Shown here: piece by piece, positions 18,638 to 28,820 of the stretch
Position numbering within the stretch: position 1 is the stretch's first letter
Layout: each line of letters begins with the position of its first letter
Origin: Methylotenera sp. G11
Lineage (GTDB): Bacteria > Pseudomonadota > Gammaproteobacteria > Burkholderiales > Methylophilaceae
Assembly (NCBI RefSeq): GCF_000799735.1
Contig: NZ_JUHH01000001.1
Location: 1,116,001-1,180,000, forward strand
Length of the DNA stretch: 64,000 nt
Direction: 5' to 3'
Program-made: the position numbers and the translations under genes
The notes under the pieces: generated by a model
What the model was told of the DNA's origin: nothing
Seen by the model: the letters and a program-made list of their open reading frames with translations, nothing else
The model's database searches: none

Positions 18638-19165
18638 ATGTCCAGCGCTCAAAACGATTATTTCCAGCTTTTCGCCCTGCCCGAGCAATTTGATATCGAC
18701 ACCCGATTGCTTGAAGCAAACTTCCGCAAAATACAATCTACCAGTCACCCGGATCGCTTTGTCACTGCCAGCGCCGCGGAGAAGCTCGCTTCGATGCAGC
18801 TGGCTACACTTTCAAATGAGGCGTACGGCACCTTAAAAAACACCGCACGCCGGGCAAAGTACCTGCTTGAAAAACACGGCATCGACGCTGTAGCGGATAC
18901 CAATACCGCACTGCCTATGGACTTTCTGATGCAGCAGATGGAATGGCGGGAACAGCTGGAAGATGCAAAAGCCGCAAAAGACATCCCGGGGCTGGATCAG
19001 CTGCACCATGAACTGCGTACGGAAGCCCGCGCGCTGGAAAGTGAACTGGCCGACTTATTTGATCATGCAAAAGATTACGCCACGGCAACCGAAGTGACGC
19101 GTAAACTCATTTTTATTGATAAAGTATGTACAGACATACAGCAGGCAATCGAATATTTAGACTAG
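18638..19165 (+). CDS. hscB: Co-chaperone HscB (Hsc20)
   Basis: A J-protein that delivers IscU to HscA and stimulates its ATPase. The N-terminal J-domain (about 1-75) has the HPD motif in STSHPDRF. The C-terminal three-helix domain (about 90-175) that binds IscU is present, with FLMQQMEWREQLEDA. Length 175 fits the family. It starts 11 nt after iscA. Confidence 0.93.
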   Translation: MSSAQNDYFQLFALPEQFDIDTRLLEANFRKIQSTSHPDRFVTASAAEKLASMQLATLSNEAYGTLKNTARRAKYLLEKHGIDAVADTNTALPMDFLMQQMEWREQLEDAKAAKDIPGLDQLHHELRTEARALESELADLFDHAKDYATATEVTRKLIFIDKVCTDIQQAIEYLD

Positions 19166-19225
19166 CATAACGGGTGAAACTGTTTATCATGCTCGTCAAA
19201 ACGTAAAATAGAACAACGACACCAT

Positions 19226-21121
19226 ATGGCATTACTCCAAATCTCAGAACCTGGCATGAGTGCCGCACCCCACCAGCACAAGCTGGCGGCAGGCATAGAC
19301 CTTGGCACGACCAACTCGCTGGTTGCCACGGTACGCAGCGGCATGAGCACGGTATTGCAGGATGACCACGGTCATGCACTGCTGCCGTCCGTCGTTCGCT
19401 ACGCGCCCGGCGGCGCAGTGGTTGTCGGGCATGAAGCCCAGGCACAGCAAAGCGCAGACCCGACCAACACCATCGTTTCAGTCAAACGTTTCATGGGTCG
19501 CAGCATTAACGACATTACCGACAGGGCGCATATCCCGTACAAGTTCGTGTCAGCCAGCGAAGACCAGGCTGCAAAAGTATTGCAGATCGAAACCCGCGCC
19601 GGACTAAAAAGCCCGATTGAGATTTCAGCAGAAATCCTCAAGTCACTCAAAAGCCGTGCCGAAAAATCATTAGGCGGGGAATTGGTCGGTGCCGTGATCA
19701 CCGTGCCCGCCTACTTTGACGATGCTCAACGCCAGGCCACTAAAGACGCAGCCCGCCTGGCAGGCCTGAATGTACTGCGCCTGCTTAACGAACCTACCGC
19801 AGCCGCAGTGGCTTACGGCCTGGATAATGCTTCTGAAGGCAATTTCGTGATTTACGACCTGGGCGGTGGCACCTTCGACGTATCCATCCTGCACCTGTCT
19901 AAAGGCGTATTCGAAGTACTTGCCACCAACGGCGACTCTGCATTGGGCGGTGACGATTTTGACCACCGTATCTATTGCTGGGTACTGGATAAAGTACGCG
20001 AGGTGACTGCCAATTTTGCTCCGCTGACAGAGGGGGATACCCGTTTATTGCTGACAAAGGCACGCCAGGCGAAAGAATGGCTGACGGATAACTTTGAAGC
20101 GCAGGTTCTGTGCAGGTTAAGTAACGGCATCCTTGTCGATGTCACGTTGACGGCAGACCAGCTCGTGGAAATCACGCAGCATCTTGTCATCAAGACCTTA
20201 TCGCCAACCCGCAAAGCGATGCGCGATGCCAACCTCAGCATCGGCGACATCTCCGGCGTGGTCATGGTGGGCGGCGCAACACGCATGCCACACATCCGCC
20301 ATGCGGTTGAAGCGTATTTCCAGCAGGAGCCGCTGACCAATCTGGATCCGGATAAAGTAGTCGCGCTCGGTGCTGCCATCCAGGCCAACGTGCTGGCCGG
20401 CAATAAAAACGATGATGATCTATTACTGCTGGATGTGACGCCGCTTTCCCTGGGCCTGGAGACCATGGGCGGCCTGGTTGAAAAAGTGATCCATCGCAAC
20501 AGCACATTGCCGATTGCGCGTGCGCAGGAATTTACCACCTACAAGGATGGGCAGACTGCCATGAGCATTCATGTCGTACAGGGTGAACGCGAACTGGTCA
20601 GCGATTGCCGCTCCCTGGCGCGCTTCGTGCTGCGGGGCATTCCACCTATGGCTGCCGGCGCTGCGCGGATACGCGTGACATTTACCGTAGATGCCGATGG
20701 CCTGCTTTCAGTTTCTGCACGCGAACAAAGCACCGGTGTGGAAGCGCATATCGAAGTGAAACCTTCGTACGGATTAAGTGAAAATGAAATTACCGATATG
20801 CTGAAAGCATCGTTCAGCAGCGCCGAAGAAGACAAAAAAGCGCGCATGCTGGCAGAGGCGCGCGTCAGCGCCGGTGCTATCATCAGCTCAGTCACCGCCG
20901 CACTTGCCGCAGATGGAAGCCTCATCAGCGAAGCTGAACAGAATGCGATCAAAGCGGAAATCGACCGCTTACAGGCCATTGCCGCAGCAGAGGATGCAAC
21001 GGCGATCAACCAGGCGGTCGACGCACTCAATCATGCCACGGAGGCGTTTGCGGCAGCTCGCATGAATGCAAGCGTAAGCCACGCCCTCAGCGGTAAAGCC
21101 ATTAACTCTCTGGAAATGTAA
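19226..21121 (+). CDS. hscA: Fe-S assembly chaperone HscA (Hsp70 family)
   Basis: A specialised Hsp70 that releases clusters from IscU. The start [17 protein letters not shown] is almost that of E. coli HscA. The ATPase domain (about 20-390) has [40 protein letters not shown] and [10 protein letters not shown]. The substrate-binding part includes [17 protein letters not shown] and a shorter helical lid than DnaK. Spacing from hscB is 60 nt, and fdx starts 1 nt after its stop. Confidence 0.95.
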   Translation: MALLQISEPGMSAAPHQHKLAAGIDLGTTNSLVATVRSGMSTVLQDDHGHALLPSVVRYAPGGAVVVGHEAQAQQSADPTNTIVSVKRFMGRSINDITDRAHIPYKFVSASEDQAAKVLQIETRAGLKSPIEISAEILKSLKSRAEKSLGGELVGAVITVPAYFDDAQRQATKDAARLAGLNVLRLLNEPTAAAVAYGLDNASEGNFVIYDLGGGTFDVSILHLSKGVFEVLATNGDSALGGDDFDHRIYCWVLDKVREVTANFAPLTEGDTRLLLTKARQAKEWLTDNFEAQVLCRLSNGILVDVTLTADQLVEITQHLVIKTLSPTRKAMRDANLSIGDISGVVMVGGATRMPHIRHAVEAYFQQEPLTNLDPDKVVALGAAIQANVLAGNKNDDDLLLLDVTPLSLGLETMGGLVEKVIHRNSTLPIARAQEFTTYKDGQTAMSIHVVQGERELVSDCRSLARFVLRGIPPMAAGAARIRVTFTVDADGLLSVSAREQSTGVEAHIEVKPSYGLSENEITDMLKASFSSAEEDKKARMLAEARVSAGAIISSVTAALAADGSLISEAEQNAIKAEIDRLQAIAAAEDATAINQAVDALNHATEAFAAARMNASVSHALSGKAINSLEM

Positions 21122-21122
21122 T

Positions 21123-21464
21123 ATGCCACAAATTATCGTACTGCCGCATGTGGAACTATGCCCGGAAGGCGCTGCCTTTGAAGTCAACACCGGCGAATCG
21201 ATCTGCAACGCACTGCTGGATCATGATGTAGATATCGAACATGCCTGCGACCAGGTCTGCGCCTGCACGACTTGCCATGTGATTATCCGCGAAGGATTCA
21301 AATCACTGAATGCATCCTCAGATCAGGAAGACGACCTGCTGGACAAAGCGTGGGGACTGGAGCCAAACTCGCGCCTGTCATGCCAGGCAGTTGTCGGCAC
21401 TGAAGACATCGTCATTGAAATACCGAAATACAGTATCAACATGGCCAAGGAAGGCCATCGCTAG
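21123..21464 (+). CDS. fdx: ISC-type [2Fe-2S] ferredoxin Fdx
   Basis: A 113-residue adrenodoxin-type ferredoxin that supplies electrons for cluster assembly. The ligands are in HACDQVCACTTCHVI (Cys-X5-Cys-X2-Cys pattern) and SRLSCQAVV. It is the last gene of the isc operon. The small gene iscX, often found after fdx, is absent; a hairpin follows instead. Confidence 0.95.
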   Translation: MPQIIVLPHVELCPEGAAFEVNTGESICNALLDHDVDIEHACDQVCACTTCHVIIREGFKSLNASSDQEDDLLDKAWGLEPNSRLSCQAVVGTEDIVIEIPKYSINMAKEGHR

Positions 21465-21477
21465 CGGAGCGCCAACC

Positions 21478-21496
21478 AGGGAGGCCAAGCCTCCCT
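21478..21496 (+). terminator. Hairpin after the isc operon, between convergent genes
   Basis: AGGGAGGC-CAA-GCCTCCCT forms a perfect 8-bp GC-rich stem 13 nt after the fdx stop and 5 nt before the carbonic anhydrase stop on the other strand. The T-tract is poor in both directions, so termination may be bidirectional but leaky. Confidence 0.55.
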
Positions 21497-21501
21497 GCCG
21501 T

Positions 21502-22140
21502 TTACAGGCCTATTGCATTATCCATAAAACGCACTTCACCTGAAGCCAGGTCATAAATACCGCCCACGATCGCAATCTGCCTGTTTGCCATCATGTCCTG
21601 CAGGATCTCGCTACTGTGCATGATTTCATCCATCTGCACCTGCACGCTTAATTCACATACTTTTGCCACAAACTCTGGATTCGATGAATCACGCTGCCCA
21701 ATGATGCTTTTCTCCAGGCGCACCGCAGGCTTGATCAGGTTGGTAATCTCGCCGATATGCCCATCCTTGAAGTTATCACAAGCGGCTTTTACCGCGCCGC
21801 ATCCGGTATGCCCGAGCACGACAATCAGCTTGCTGCCCAGGTATTTACAGCCGAACTCCAAGCTGCCGATCGCTTTATCTGAAGCGATGTTACCGGCCAG
21901 GCGCACGCTGAAAACATCCCCCAGGGCCTGGTCAAACACCATTTCCACCGGTGCGCGTGAATCACTGCAACTCAGCATGGAAACAAAAGGATGCTGCTTG
22001 TCTTTTGTCATCATGACCAGGTTATGCAGGTCTTTATTGGCAGTCAGGTTATTGGCAAAGCGGTGATTACCGTCAATCAGAATATCAAGCGCTTCCTGTG
22101 GCGTCATTTTATCGCGGTCGAGTAATGGATGTTTATACAT
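21502..22140 (-). CDS. can: Beta-class carbonic anhydrase
   Basis: It interconverts CO2 and bicarbonate. The zinc ligands are present: Cys and the Asp/Arg dyad in MLSCSDSRAPVEMVFD (about residue 59), and His and Cys in VLGHTGCGAVKAA (about 110-113). The 212-residue length fits the plant-type beta class. It is a single gene, convergent with the isc operon. Confidence 0.9.
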   Translation of the reverse strand: MYKHPLLDRDKMTPQEALDILIDGNHRFANNLTANKDLHNLVMMTKDKQHPFVSMLSCSDSRAPVEMVFDQALGDVFSVRLAGNIASDKAIGSLEFGCKYLGSKLIVVLGHTGCGAVKAACDNFKDGHIGEITNLIKPAVRLEKSIIGQRDSSNPEFVAKVCELSVQVQMDEIMHSSEILQDMMANRQIAIVGGIYDLASGEVRFMDNAIGL

Positions 22141-22230
22141 ACTGAATTCCTGAGTTAAGTTTCAGGACGCAATTATACCTGACCACCAGCGTATCAATGA
22201 TGACCAATCGCAGCCCATTGCAATGCAGCC

Positions 22231-22258
22231 ATAAAAAAAGCCCGCTGTTAAGCGGGCT
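22231..22258 (-). terminator. Strong intrinsic terminator of the porin gene
   Basis: AGCCCGCT-loop-AGCGGGCT, followed on the minus strand by a run of seven T, begins about 34 nt after the porin stop. This is a textbook rho-independent terminator. Confidence 0.88.
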
Positions 22259-22291
22259 AAACGAGGTGCCAGAAGTAATCAGGCGATTAAA

Positions 22292-23785
22292 TTAGAACAT
22301 CCATTGCGCTCTGAAAATAAGTGCTTTTTCATCATCAACACGTTTATTATTGATAATCACGCCACCGGTAGCGCCACCAATAATATCGTTGTAATCAGTA
22401 GCCACGTAGTTCATCATCAAACGTGTGTTAGCTGTTGGCAGGAATTTCAAGCCCAGTGTCCAGGCATCCGCTTTTGCAAAGCCGGCCGCTTTAGTCGTAA
22501 TCTGGGCATCAGCAGCACCCACACCTTGACCAACGCCTACAGCGTTATAGTCTGAAGCATCGAACTCACTGTAACGCAAGCCCAGCTCCCACAAACCGCC
22601 TGTGAATGTTGTCGGGTCAAAGTCTTTTGCAGGTTTCAGGCCACCGAATACACCGCCTTTGTAGCTGTCAGCATATTTTTCACCTGTAATGGTCCACATT
22701 GCTTCTGCATACCAGTTCTCAGTGTTCAGGTCATAACTGCGGGTAGGTGTTTTAAATTCATTGTTCATCTGCATCCATTCAGCCTGCACTTTGAATGGAC
22801 CGTAGGCTACCGCGCCTTCCAGGCCAACACGGCTACGATCAATGCCGTTATATTGCGCTGCGGCATTTGCCAGGGTTGGTGCCCTGAAGAACGTTGCGCC
22901 CTTGCCTTCTGTCGCGCCGCTCACGCCTACCGTACCCTCAGGAGAGTCGCCTTCAGAGAATGAAGCGCCTGCATGCAGCACCATATCTTTATTGCCCATG
23001 ATTTCGGCAAAGTTGGCAGTTAAACGGCCGTAGATATCTTTGCCGTCTTCACGGATGTCAGACTCTACACCACCGTCTTTTACACCGTTTGATGCAGCCA
23101 GGGCATAAGTGATGCCTGTAAATGGTGCACCGTGAACCATGATACCGGTTTCCTTAGCTGGAGCCAGCTGGTTTACAAATGAACGCTCCATGAAATCGAT
23201 ATTGTTTGAGCTTGTCAATTCTTCCAGGTTCATCGGCATTTTGAATTTACCGAAACGGAACTGAACAGGCTTCCACCAGGCAACGTTCAGATAGCCAACG
23301 TCAAGTTTGCTGGCGCCGCTAGAAAGGTCAGCAACCACTTCAGCTTCGTAATAATCTTTCCATGCTGCTTTGAAACCTAAACGGGCACGGCGGATATCGA
23401 AGGTATCCGATACGCTGTTTGAATTTGAAATGGCATTGCCAGTCGTTAAAGCAGCATTGGTTTTGTTATCGTTATAGTCAAAGAAACGGTAATCAGCATG
23501 CACGCGGCCGTTGATTTGCGCTTTGAATGAACCATCACCGCTTTCAAACACTAAGCCATCCTTATATTTAGCAGAAACTGAACTTGCTTTTTTCTTCTCG
23601 GCAGCTTCTTTTTCACCGGCACGGCCTTTTTGTAACAGTGCACCTTCTTCTTCGGTCAGCACGCCCTTGGCAATCAATGCATTCACAATATCATCTGTTG
23701 AATCAGCGAATGCTTTTGCACCAAAACCCAACATCAATGAGCCTGCTACCGCTGCGGCTACTAAGCTACGTAATTTGTAATTCAT
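22292..23785 (-). CDS. OprP/OprO-type outer-membrane porin (phosphate-selective porin family)
   Basis: A 497-residue porin with a 27-residue signal peptide ending in AKAFA. A short coiled-coil/charged segment follows (EEGALLQKGRAGEKEAAEKKK), then a beta-barrel of alternating residues that ends in the outer-membrane signature ...IFRAQWMF with a terminal Phe. The barrel start DGSFKAQINGRVHADYRFFD is typical of the OprP/O family. A well-formed Pho box upstream (23854-23871) supports a role in phosphate or polyphosphate uptake under starvation. Anion selectivity itself cannot be proven from sequence. Confidence 0.85.
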   Translation of the reverse strand: MNYKLRSLVAAAVAGSLMLGFGAKAFADSTDDIVNALIAKGVLTEEEGALLQKGRAGEKEAAEKKKASSVSAKYKDGLVFESGDGSFKAQINGRVHADYRFFDYNDNKTNAALTTGNAISNSNSVSDTFDIRRARLGFKAAWKDYYEAEVVADLSSGASKLDVGYLNVAWWKPVQFRFGKFKMPMNLEELTSSNNIDFMERSFVNQLAPAKETGIMVHGAPFTGITYALAASNGVKDGGVESDIREDGKDIYGRLTANFAEIMGNKDMVLHAGASFSEGDSPEGTVGVSGATEGKGATFFRAPTLANAAAQYNGIDRSRVGLEGAVAYGPFKVQAEWMQMNNEFKTPTRSYDLNTENWYAEAMWTITGEKYADSYKGGVFGGLKPAKDFDPTTFTGGLWELGLRYSEFDASDYNAVGVGQGVGAADAQITTKAAGFAKADAWTLGLKFLPTANTRLMMNYVATDYNDIIGGATGGVIINNKRVDDEKALIFRAQWMF

Positions 23786-23853
23786 TTAAAATCCCTCTTG
23801 TTTAAGAATTGTTTACTGCGTTTTTTCAACAGGGTGGATTTTGCGGAGATTGT

Positions 23854-23871
23854 GTGACATTTTGATGACAG
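23854..23871 (-). promoter_or_regulatory. Pho box upstream of the porin gene
   Basis: Read on the minus strand it is CTGTCAT-CAAA-ATGTCAC, two 7-nt PhoB half-sites separated by 4 nt, close to the E. coli consensus. It lies 69-86 nt upstream of the porin ATG, a usual place for PhoB activation. Confidence 0.8.
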
Positions 23872-23982
23872 ATCATGATTTGGTAAAAAAAACGTCACTT
23901 ATGTTGTATTTATGCAACAGGCCATTTGTGCGACCGGCAACCATTGGCCTCAGGCGATCGCGGCCATGTCTCCAATAAGACA

Positions 23983-24000
23983 CGGTCACATGGTTGTCAC
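23983..24000 (+). promoter_or_regulatory. Candidate Pho box upstream of the EAL-CBS-GGDEF gene
   Basis: CGGTCAC-ATGG-TTGTCAC shows the 7-4-7 layout. The second half-site is near consensus and the first is weaker. It lies 48 nt upstream of the ATG at 24048 and faces away from the porin box, so PhoB could control both divergent genes. Confidence 0.5.
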
Positions 24001-24047
24001 ATTATCTAAATATGATGCCGTAAAGAATTTACACCTGGTCATAAATA

Positions 24048-25847
24048 ATGAGCGCCAACATTGCATTTCTCAATCATAAAAAACTGCAGGAAAATACCGC
24101 TGATGACATAGAAAACAAACTGCATGACATCATCAGGAACAAGCGCTTAAGTGCGGTGTTCCAACCCATCATTGATATACGAACTGCCACAATCATCGGC
24201 CACGAAGGCCTCATCAGGGGGCCGGCGGATAGCCCATTGCATTCCCCGATCAAGCTATTCAATACCGCGCGCCATTACGGCCTGATAGCCGAACTTGAAT
24301 ATCTGGCAAGGCACGAAGTGCTTCAATCCTTTTATGACCTTAACGGTGTAGGCAAAGTGTTTCTCAACGTCAGCCCGGATGTATTTTTAAGTAAATACTC
24401 CAGGGGTGGGGAAACGCTTAAATACATACACGAGATTGGCTTGACGCCACAGCAGGTTGTGATCGAACTGACAGAGAACACACCCAGCATTGATTACCAG
24501 CTGCTGCGCGAGGCCTCCTGCTATTACCGTGCAATGGGATTCGAGATTGCGATTGATGACCTGGGTGAAGGCTTCTCCAGCCTGCGCATGTGGTCTGAAC
24601 TGCGTCCCGACTACGTCAAGATCGACCAGCACTTCATCCAGGGCATCAATTACGACCCGCTGAAGCTGCAATTCGTACGCTCCATTCAGGAAATCGCAAA
24701 CAAATCAGGCGCACGCATTGTGGCAGAGGGCATTGAAACCGAAGATGAGCTCATCGCCATCCGGGACATAGGCATTGCCTTAGGACAGGGCTACCACATC
24801 ACCCGCCCGCAGCACTATCCGGTTAAAGCCGTCCCGAGCCATATTGAACAAACCCTGGGAGCAAAATACATCATCGGGCAGCAACAGCCGGGTCAGTCTT
24901 ATACCGTCGAAAGCCTGATGAAACACTCGCCATACGTCGCACCAGAATTATGCAACGACGCAGTGCTTCACCTGTTTGAGCTTCACCCCGAAATCAACTC
25001 GATCCCTGTCGTTAAAGATGGCATTCCGGTGGGCATCATCAGCCGTTATCACATCACCAGCCAGTTCTCCAAACAGTATTATCGCGAACTGTATGGCAAA
25101 AGCTCCTGCGATATTGCCATGGATGGCAAGCCGGTCATTGTAGAAAAATCGGTAAGCCTGCATGACTTGAGCGACCTCATGCTGCAAAGTGACCCGCAAT
25201 ACCTGTCTATCGGTTTTATTATCACGGAGAACGGCACATACGCCGGCATGGGCAGCGGGCATGACCTGCTGCGCCTGTTCACACAGATGCAGATCAGCGC
25301 AGCCCGTTATGCCAACCCATTAACGCTGCTGCCTGGCAACGTACCGATTAATGAGCATATTGACGGGCTTTTAGGTTCAAAAACAGCATTTACCGCATGT
25401 TATTTTGACCTGGATTTTTTTAAGCCTTTTAATGATATGCACGGCTATAAAAAAGGCGATGACGTGATTCAATTAATGGGCACGCTGCTCAAGGAAGAAT
25501 GCAGTAAGGAACTGGACTTCATCGGCCACATTGGCGGTGATGATTTTATTGTACTGTTCCAGATCCACAACTGGAAAGAACGCTGCGACACTATCCTGGC
25601 GCGCTTTGCGGAGGTCGTCAAATGGTTCTATAACGCTGAAGAACGGGAACGGGGCGGCATGGATGTTGAAGACCGCTTAGGTAACCGCACGTTTCAGCCC
25701 CTCATGAGCATCTCGATCGGAGCTGTCGTCGCGGAGCCCGGGCAATTTGAATCACCGCATGAGGTTTCAAGTGCTGCTGCCATTGCAAAAAAACAAGCCA
25801 AGAAAATAACAGGCAATTCATTATTCATTGAGCGGCGTCATTATTAA
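24048..25847 (+). CDS. EAL-CBS-GGDEF c-di-GMP signalling protein
   Basis: A 599-residue cytoplasmic protein. An EAL phosphodiesterase domain comes first (about 30-265), with EGL in place of EAL at residues 53-55, then NVSPD, ELTEN, the metal-binding IAIDDLGEGFSS, KIDQHFI and AEGIET. A CBS-pair region follows (about 290-415). The C-terminal GGDEF domain has GGDDF at about residue 496, a permitted variant. Most catalytic EAL residues are retained, so phosphodiesterase activity is likely. The CBS pair suggests control by an adenine nucleotide. No signal peptide or membrane helix is seen. The gene is divergent from the porin gene and has a Pho-like box, so it may tie c-di-GMP to phosphate status (inference). 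Confidence 0.88.
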   Translation: MSANIAFLNHKKLQENTADDIENKLHDIIRNKRLSAVFQPIIDIRTATIIGHEGLIRGPADSPLHSPIKLFNTARHYGLIAELEYLARHEVLQSFYDLNGVGKVFLNVSPDVFLSKYSRGGETLKYIHEIGLTPQQVVIELTENTPSIDYQLLREASCYYRAMGFEIAIDDLGEGFSSLRMWSELRPDYVKIDQHFIQGINYDPLKLQFVRSIQEIANKSGARIVAEGIETEDELIAIRDIGIALGQGYHITRPQHYPVKAVPSHIEQTLGAKYIIGQQQPGQSYTVESLMKHSPYVAPELCNDAVLHLFELHPEINSIPVVKDGIPVGIISRYHITSQFSKQYYRELYGKSSCDIAMDGKPVIVEKSVSLHDLSDLMLQSDPQYLSIGFIITENGTYAGMGSGHDLLRLFTQMQISAARYANPLTLLPGNVPINEHIDGLLGSKTAFTACYFDLDFFKPFNDMHGYKKGDDVIQLMGTLLKEECSKELDFIGHIGGDDFIVLFQIHNWKERCDTILARFAEVVKWFYNAEERERGGMDVEDRLGNRTFQPLMSISIGAVVAEPGQFESPHEVSSAAAIAKKQAKKITGNSLFIERRHY

Positions 25848-25901
25848 GCTGGATCTATTAAACCAGAATTGATCAACACCCATTTGACACCCGCATTAAC
25901 A

Positions 25902-25937
25902 GACAAGCCCCTCAGGTGGAAGCCTGGGGGGCTTGTC
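25902..25937. terminator. Bidirectional terminator hairpin between the EAL gene and lysS
   Basis: A 15-bp stem (one G-U pair) with a 6-nt loop sits between convergent genes, 55 nt after the EAL-gene stop and 33 nt from the lysS stop. The flanking T-tract is weak. Confidence 0.6.
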
Positions 25938-25969
25938 ATAAGTTTCACCGCGAATGAAACGCTATCCGG

Positions 25970-27526
25970 TCAGGCTTCTGCGCGCATATGCGGGAACAGG
26001 ATCACATCACGGATACTTGGGCTATCGGTGATCATCATGACTAGGCGGTCGATCCCGATACCGCAGCCGCCGGTCGGAGGCATACCGTATTCCAGCGCGC
26101 GGATGAAGTCAGCGTCGTAGTACATCGCCTCCTGGTCACCCGCCTCTTTTGCCTTCATTTGTGCATGGAAGCGTGCCGCCTGGTCTTCTGCATCATTCAG
26201 CTCACTGAAACCATTGGCAATTTCACGGCCGGTCACAAACAACTCGAAGCGCTCGGTGATTTCAGGGTTGGCGTCAGAAGCACGCGCCAAAGGCGAGACC
26301 TCAACCGGGTAATCAATAATATAAGTCGGGTTCCACAACTGTGACTCTGCCGTTTCTTCAAACAGCGCCAATTGCAGGGCGCCCAAACCTGCATGGTCAA
26401 ACGGCTTGGTACCGAACTTCAGGATTTCAGCACGCAGGAAAGCGGCATCATGCAACTGCTCCAGCGTATAGTGCGGTGCATATTTCTGGATCGCGCCAAC
26501 AATGGTCAGGCGCTCGAACGGTTTACTCAAATCCAGCTCACGGCCCTGATATTCAAGCACGGCTGAGCCTGTTGCGGCAATCGCTGCTGCACGGATACAG
26601 CGTTCGGTGAAATCCATCAGCCACAGGTAATCGGTATAAGCCGCATAAAACTCCATCATCGTGAATTCAGGGTTATGGCGCACGCTTAAACCTTCGTTAC
26701 GGAAATTGCGGTTGACTTCAAACACACGGTCAAAACCACCAACGACCAGGCGTTTCAGGTACAGTTCAGGCGCGATACGCATGTACATCTGCATATCCAG
26801 GGCATTATGATGCGTGATGAAAGGTTTAGCCGAAGCGCCGCCTGGAATCGGGTGCAGCATCGGCGTTTCGACTTCCAGGAACTGGTTCTCTATCATGAAA
26901 CTGCGAATTGCCGAAACCACCTTGCTGCGCGCTACAAAAGTCGCACGCGTTTCTTCGGATACAATCAGATCGACATAGCGCTGGCGGTATTTCACTTCCT
27001 GGTCCTGCAGGCCATGGAATTTTTCCGGCAACGGACGCAATGATTTAGTCAGCAGGCGCAGTTCCGATACCTTGACTGACAATTCACCGGTTTTGGTTTT
27101 AAACAAAACGCCATGAGCGGCAACAATATCGCCCAAATCCCAATGCTTGAATGCATCGTAAATGGCTTCGCTATCAGCAGAGGTCAGGTTATCTTTGGAT
27201 ATGAACAACTGGATACGGCCAGTACTATCCTGCACCGTAGCAAAGCTGGCCTTGCCCATCACACGCTTTAGCATCATGCGGCCGGCGATGCTGACGCGCA
27301 CCGCCTTGGGGTCCAGCACTTCGTTATCAAAACCGCCAAACTCGGCATGCAGTTCCGCTGCCTTATGCTCTGGTTTGAAGTCATTTGGGAATGCAGCGCC
27401 GCCATTGGCTTTTGCCGTTTCACGGATCGCCTTTAATTTTTCACGGCGTTCGGCAATGACATGGTTCTCGTCCTGCTGGACCACTTCGCTATTCTGCTGA
27501 TTATTTTCCGTATTACTCACACTCAT
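25970..27526 (-). CDS. lysS: Lysyl-tRNA synthetase, class II
   Basis: A 518-residue class II synthetase. The N-terminal OB-fold anticodon-binding domain has [23 protein letters not shown]. The catalytic core has motif 2 [20 protein letters not shown] and motif 3 [15 protein letters not shown]. Its start overlaps the prfB stop by 4 nt (ATGA), so the two are translationally coupled, as in many gammaproteobacteria and betaproteobacteria (prfB-lysS). Confidence 0.96.
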   Translation of the reverse strand: MSVSNTENNQQNSEVVQQDENHVIAERREKLKAIRETAKANGGAAFPNDFKPEHKAAELHAEFGGFDNEVLDPKAVRVSIAGRMMLKRVMGKASFATVQDSTGRIQLFISKDNLTSADSEAIYDAFKHWDLGDIVAAHGVLFKTKTGELSVKVSELRLLTKSLRPLPEKFHGLQDQEVKYRQRYVDLIVSEETRATFVARSKVVSAIRSFMIENQFLEVETPMLHPIPGGASAKPFITHHNALDMQMYMRIAPELYLKRLVVGGFDRVFEVNRNFRNEGLSVRHNPEFTMMEFYAAYTDYLWLMDFTERCIRAAAIAATGSAVLEYQGRELDLSKPFERLTIVGAIQKYAPHYTLEQLHDAAFLRAEILKFGTKPFDHAGLGALQLALFEETAESQLWNPTYIIDYPVEVSPLARASDANPEITERFELFVTGREIANGFSELNDAEDQAARFHAQMKAKEAGDQEAMYYDADFIRALEYGMPPTGGCGIGIDRLVMMITDSPSIRDVILFPHMRAEA

Positions 27527-28627
27527 ACCCCCTGCTTCAAACTTTCTGTAATAAATGGATCAAGGTCGCCATCCAGCACCCCTTGCGTATTGCCTATTTC
27601 CACACCGGTCCGCAAGTCCTTGATCCTTGACTGGTCAAGCACATAAGATCGAATCTGATGCCCCCAGCCGATATCGGTTTTGGCATCTTCCAACGCCTGT
27701 TTTTCCTGATTACGCTTGTTCAGTTCCAGGTTATAGAGCGCGCCTCGCAGCATGCTCATCGCCTCATCCTTATTTCGATGCTGCGAACGGTCGTTCTGGC
27801 ACTGCACGACAACACCGGTAGGAATATGCGTAATACGCACGGCGGAGTCGGTCTTGTTAATATGCTGCCCGCCCGCACCGCTGGCACGATAAGTGTCGAT
27901 ACGCAGGTCGGCAGGGTTGATGTCAATCTGAATCGATTCATCCACTTCCGGGAAAACCTGCACGCTGGCGAAACTGGTATGGCGTTTGGCATTGGAATCG
28001 AACGGTGATTTGCGCACCAGCCGATGCACACCGTTCTCGGTTCTCAAGGTGCCATAGGCATAATCACCGCTTACTTTGATAGATGCGCCCTTGATACCGG
28101 CCACATCTCCTTCGGACTCTTCCAGCACTTCGACTTTAAAGCCCTTACGCTCACAATAACGCAAATACATACGCAGCAGCATATTGGCCCAATCCTGCGC
28201 TTCGGTGCCACCGCTGCCGGATTGGAACTCGACAAAGCAATTCGCGGCATCCAGCTCGCCCGAAAACATGCGCCTGAACTCCATTTCCGCTATCTTTTTT
28301 TCCAGCGCCTCGGAATCTGCTGCGATACTTAATAAAGTATCATCATCATTCTCCTCACGCGCCATTTCAAACAGCTCCTGCGCATCGTTAAGGCCGGTTT
28401 CAACACTCAACAGGGTGTTGACGACTGATTCCAGCTCACGCTTTTCTTTACCCAGCTTCTGGCTTTTGGCATTGTCATCCCAGATTTTCGGGTCTTCGAG
28501 CAGGCCATTTACTTCTTCCAGGCGCTGACTTTTGCTTTCAAAGTCAAAGATACCCCCGTAGGGCTTTGTTGCGCTCAACCAGATCGCTTAAGCGATTGGC
28601 GATAATATTGAGTTGTTCCGCTTCCAT
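27523..28627 (-). CDS. prfB: Peptide chain release factor 2 with programmed +1 frameshift
   Basis: RF2 releases peptides at UGA and UAA. The body has the tripeptide SPF in the anticodon-like loop ([11 protein letters not shown]) and the catalytic GGQ in [20 protein letters not shown]. The main frame alone opens at 28578, but the real start is the ATG at 28627. This encodes 27 residues (MEAEQLNII...ALRGYL) and then hits an in-frame UGA at 28546-28544. A +1 shift at CTT-TGA-C continues into [13 protein letters not shown] and gives about 367 residues. The shift site is the known autoregulatory device: low RF2 slows termination and favours the shift. Confidence 0.95.
28543..28560 (-). promoter_or_regulatory. 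RF2 programmed frameshift signal
   Basis: Read on the minus strand: GGGGGTATCTTTGAC. The internal Shine-Dalgarno-like G-run lies just before CTT, the slippery codon, which is followed by the in-frame UGA and C. This is nearly the same as the E. coli prfB site. Confidence 0.93.
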
Positions 28628-28820
28628 GACGCACACTTATTACAAAAAACGGAATTATACAGGAACTAATCTTGCTTATATTAACTTGCTGTTATTACAG
28701 TGACACTTGCTTGGTGCCGATATATCAAAACATTAAATACTGCCATCCGAATGAGAGTACTCGCCACAACTGCCGACTTCGTTATGCAAGAAATTCAATC
28801 CAATTGCCGTTAATACAAGT

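Noticed and set aside
21465-21501. iscX after fdx
   Set aside because: Only 37 bp separate the fdx stop from the carbonic anhydrase stop, and the space holds a hairpin.
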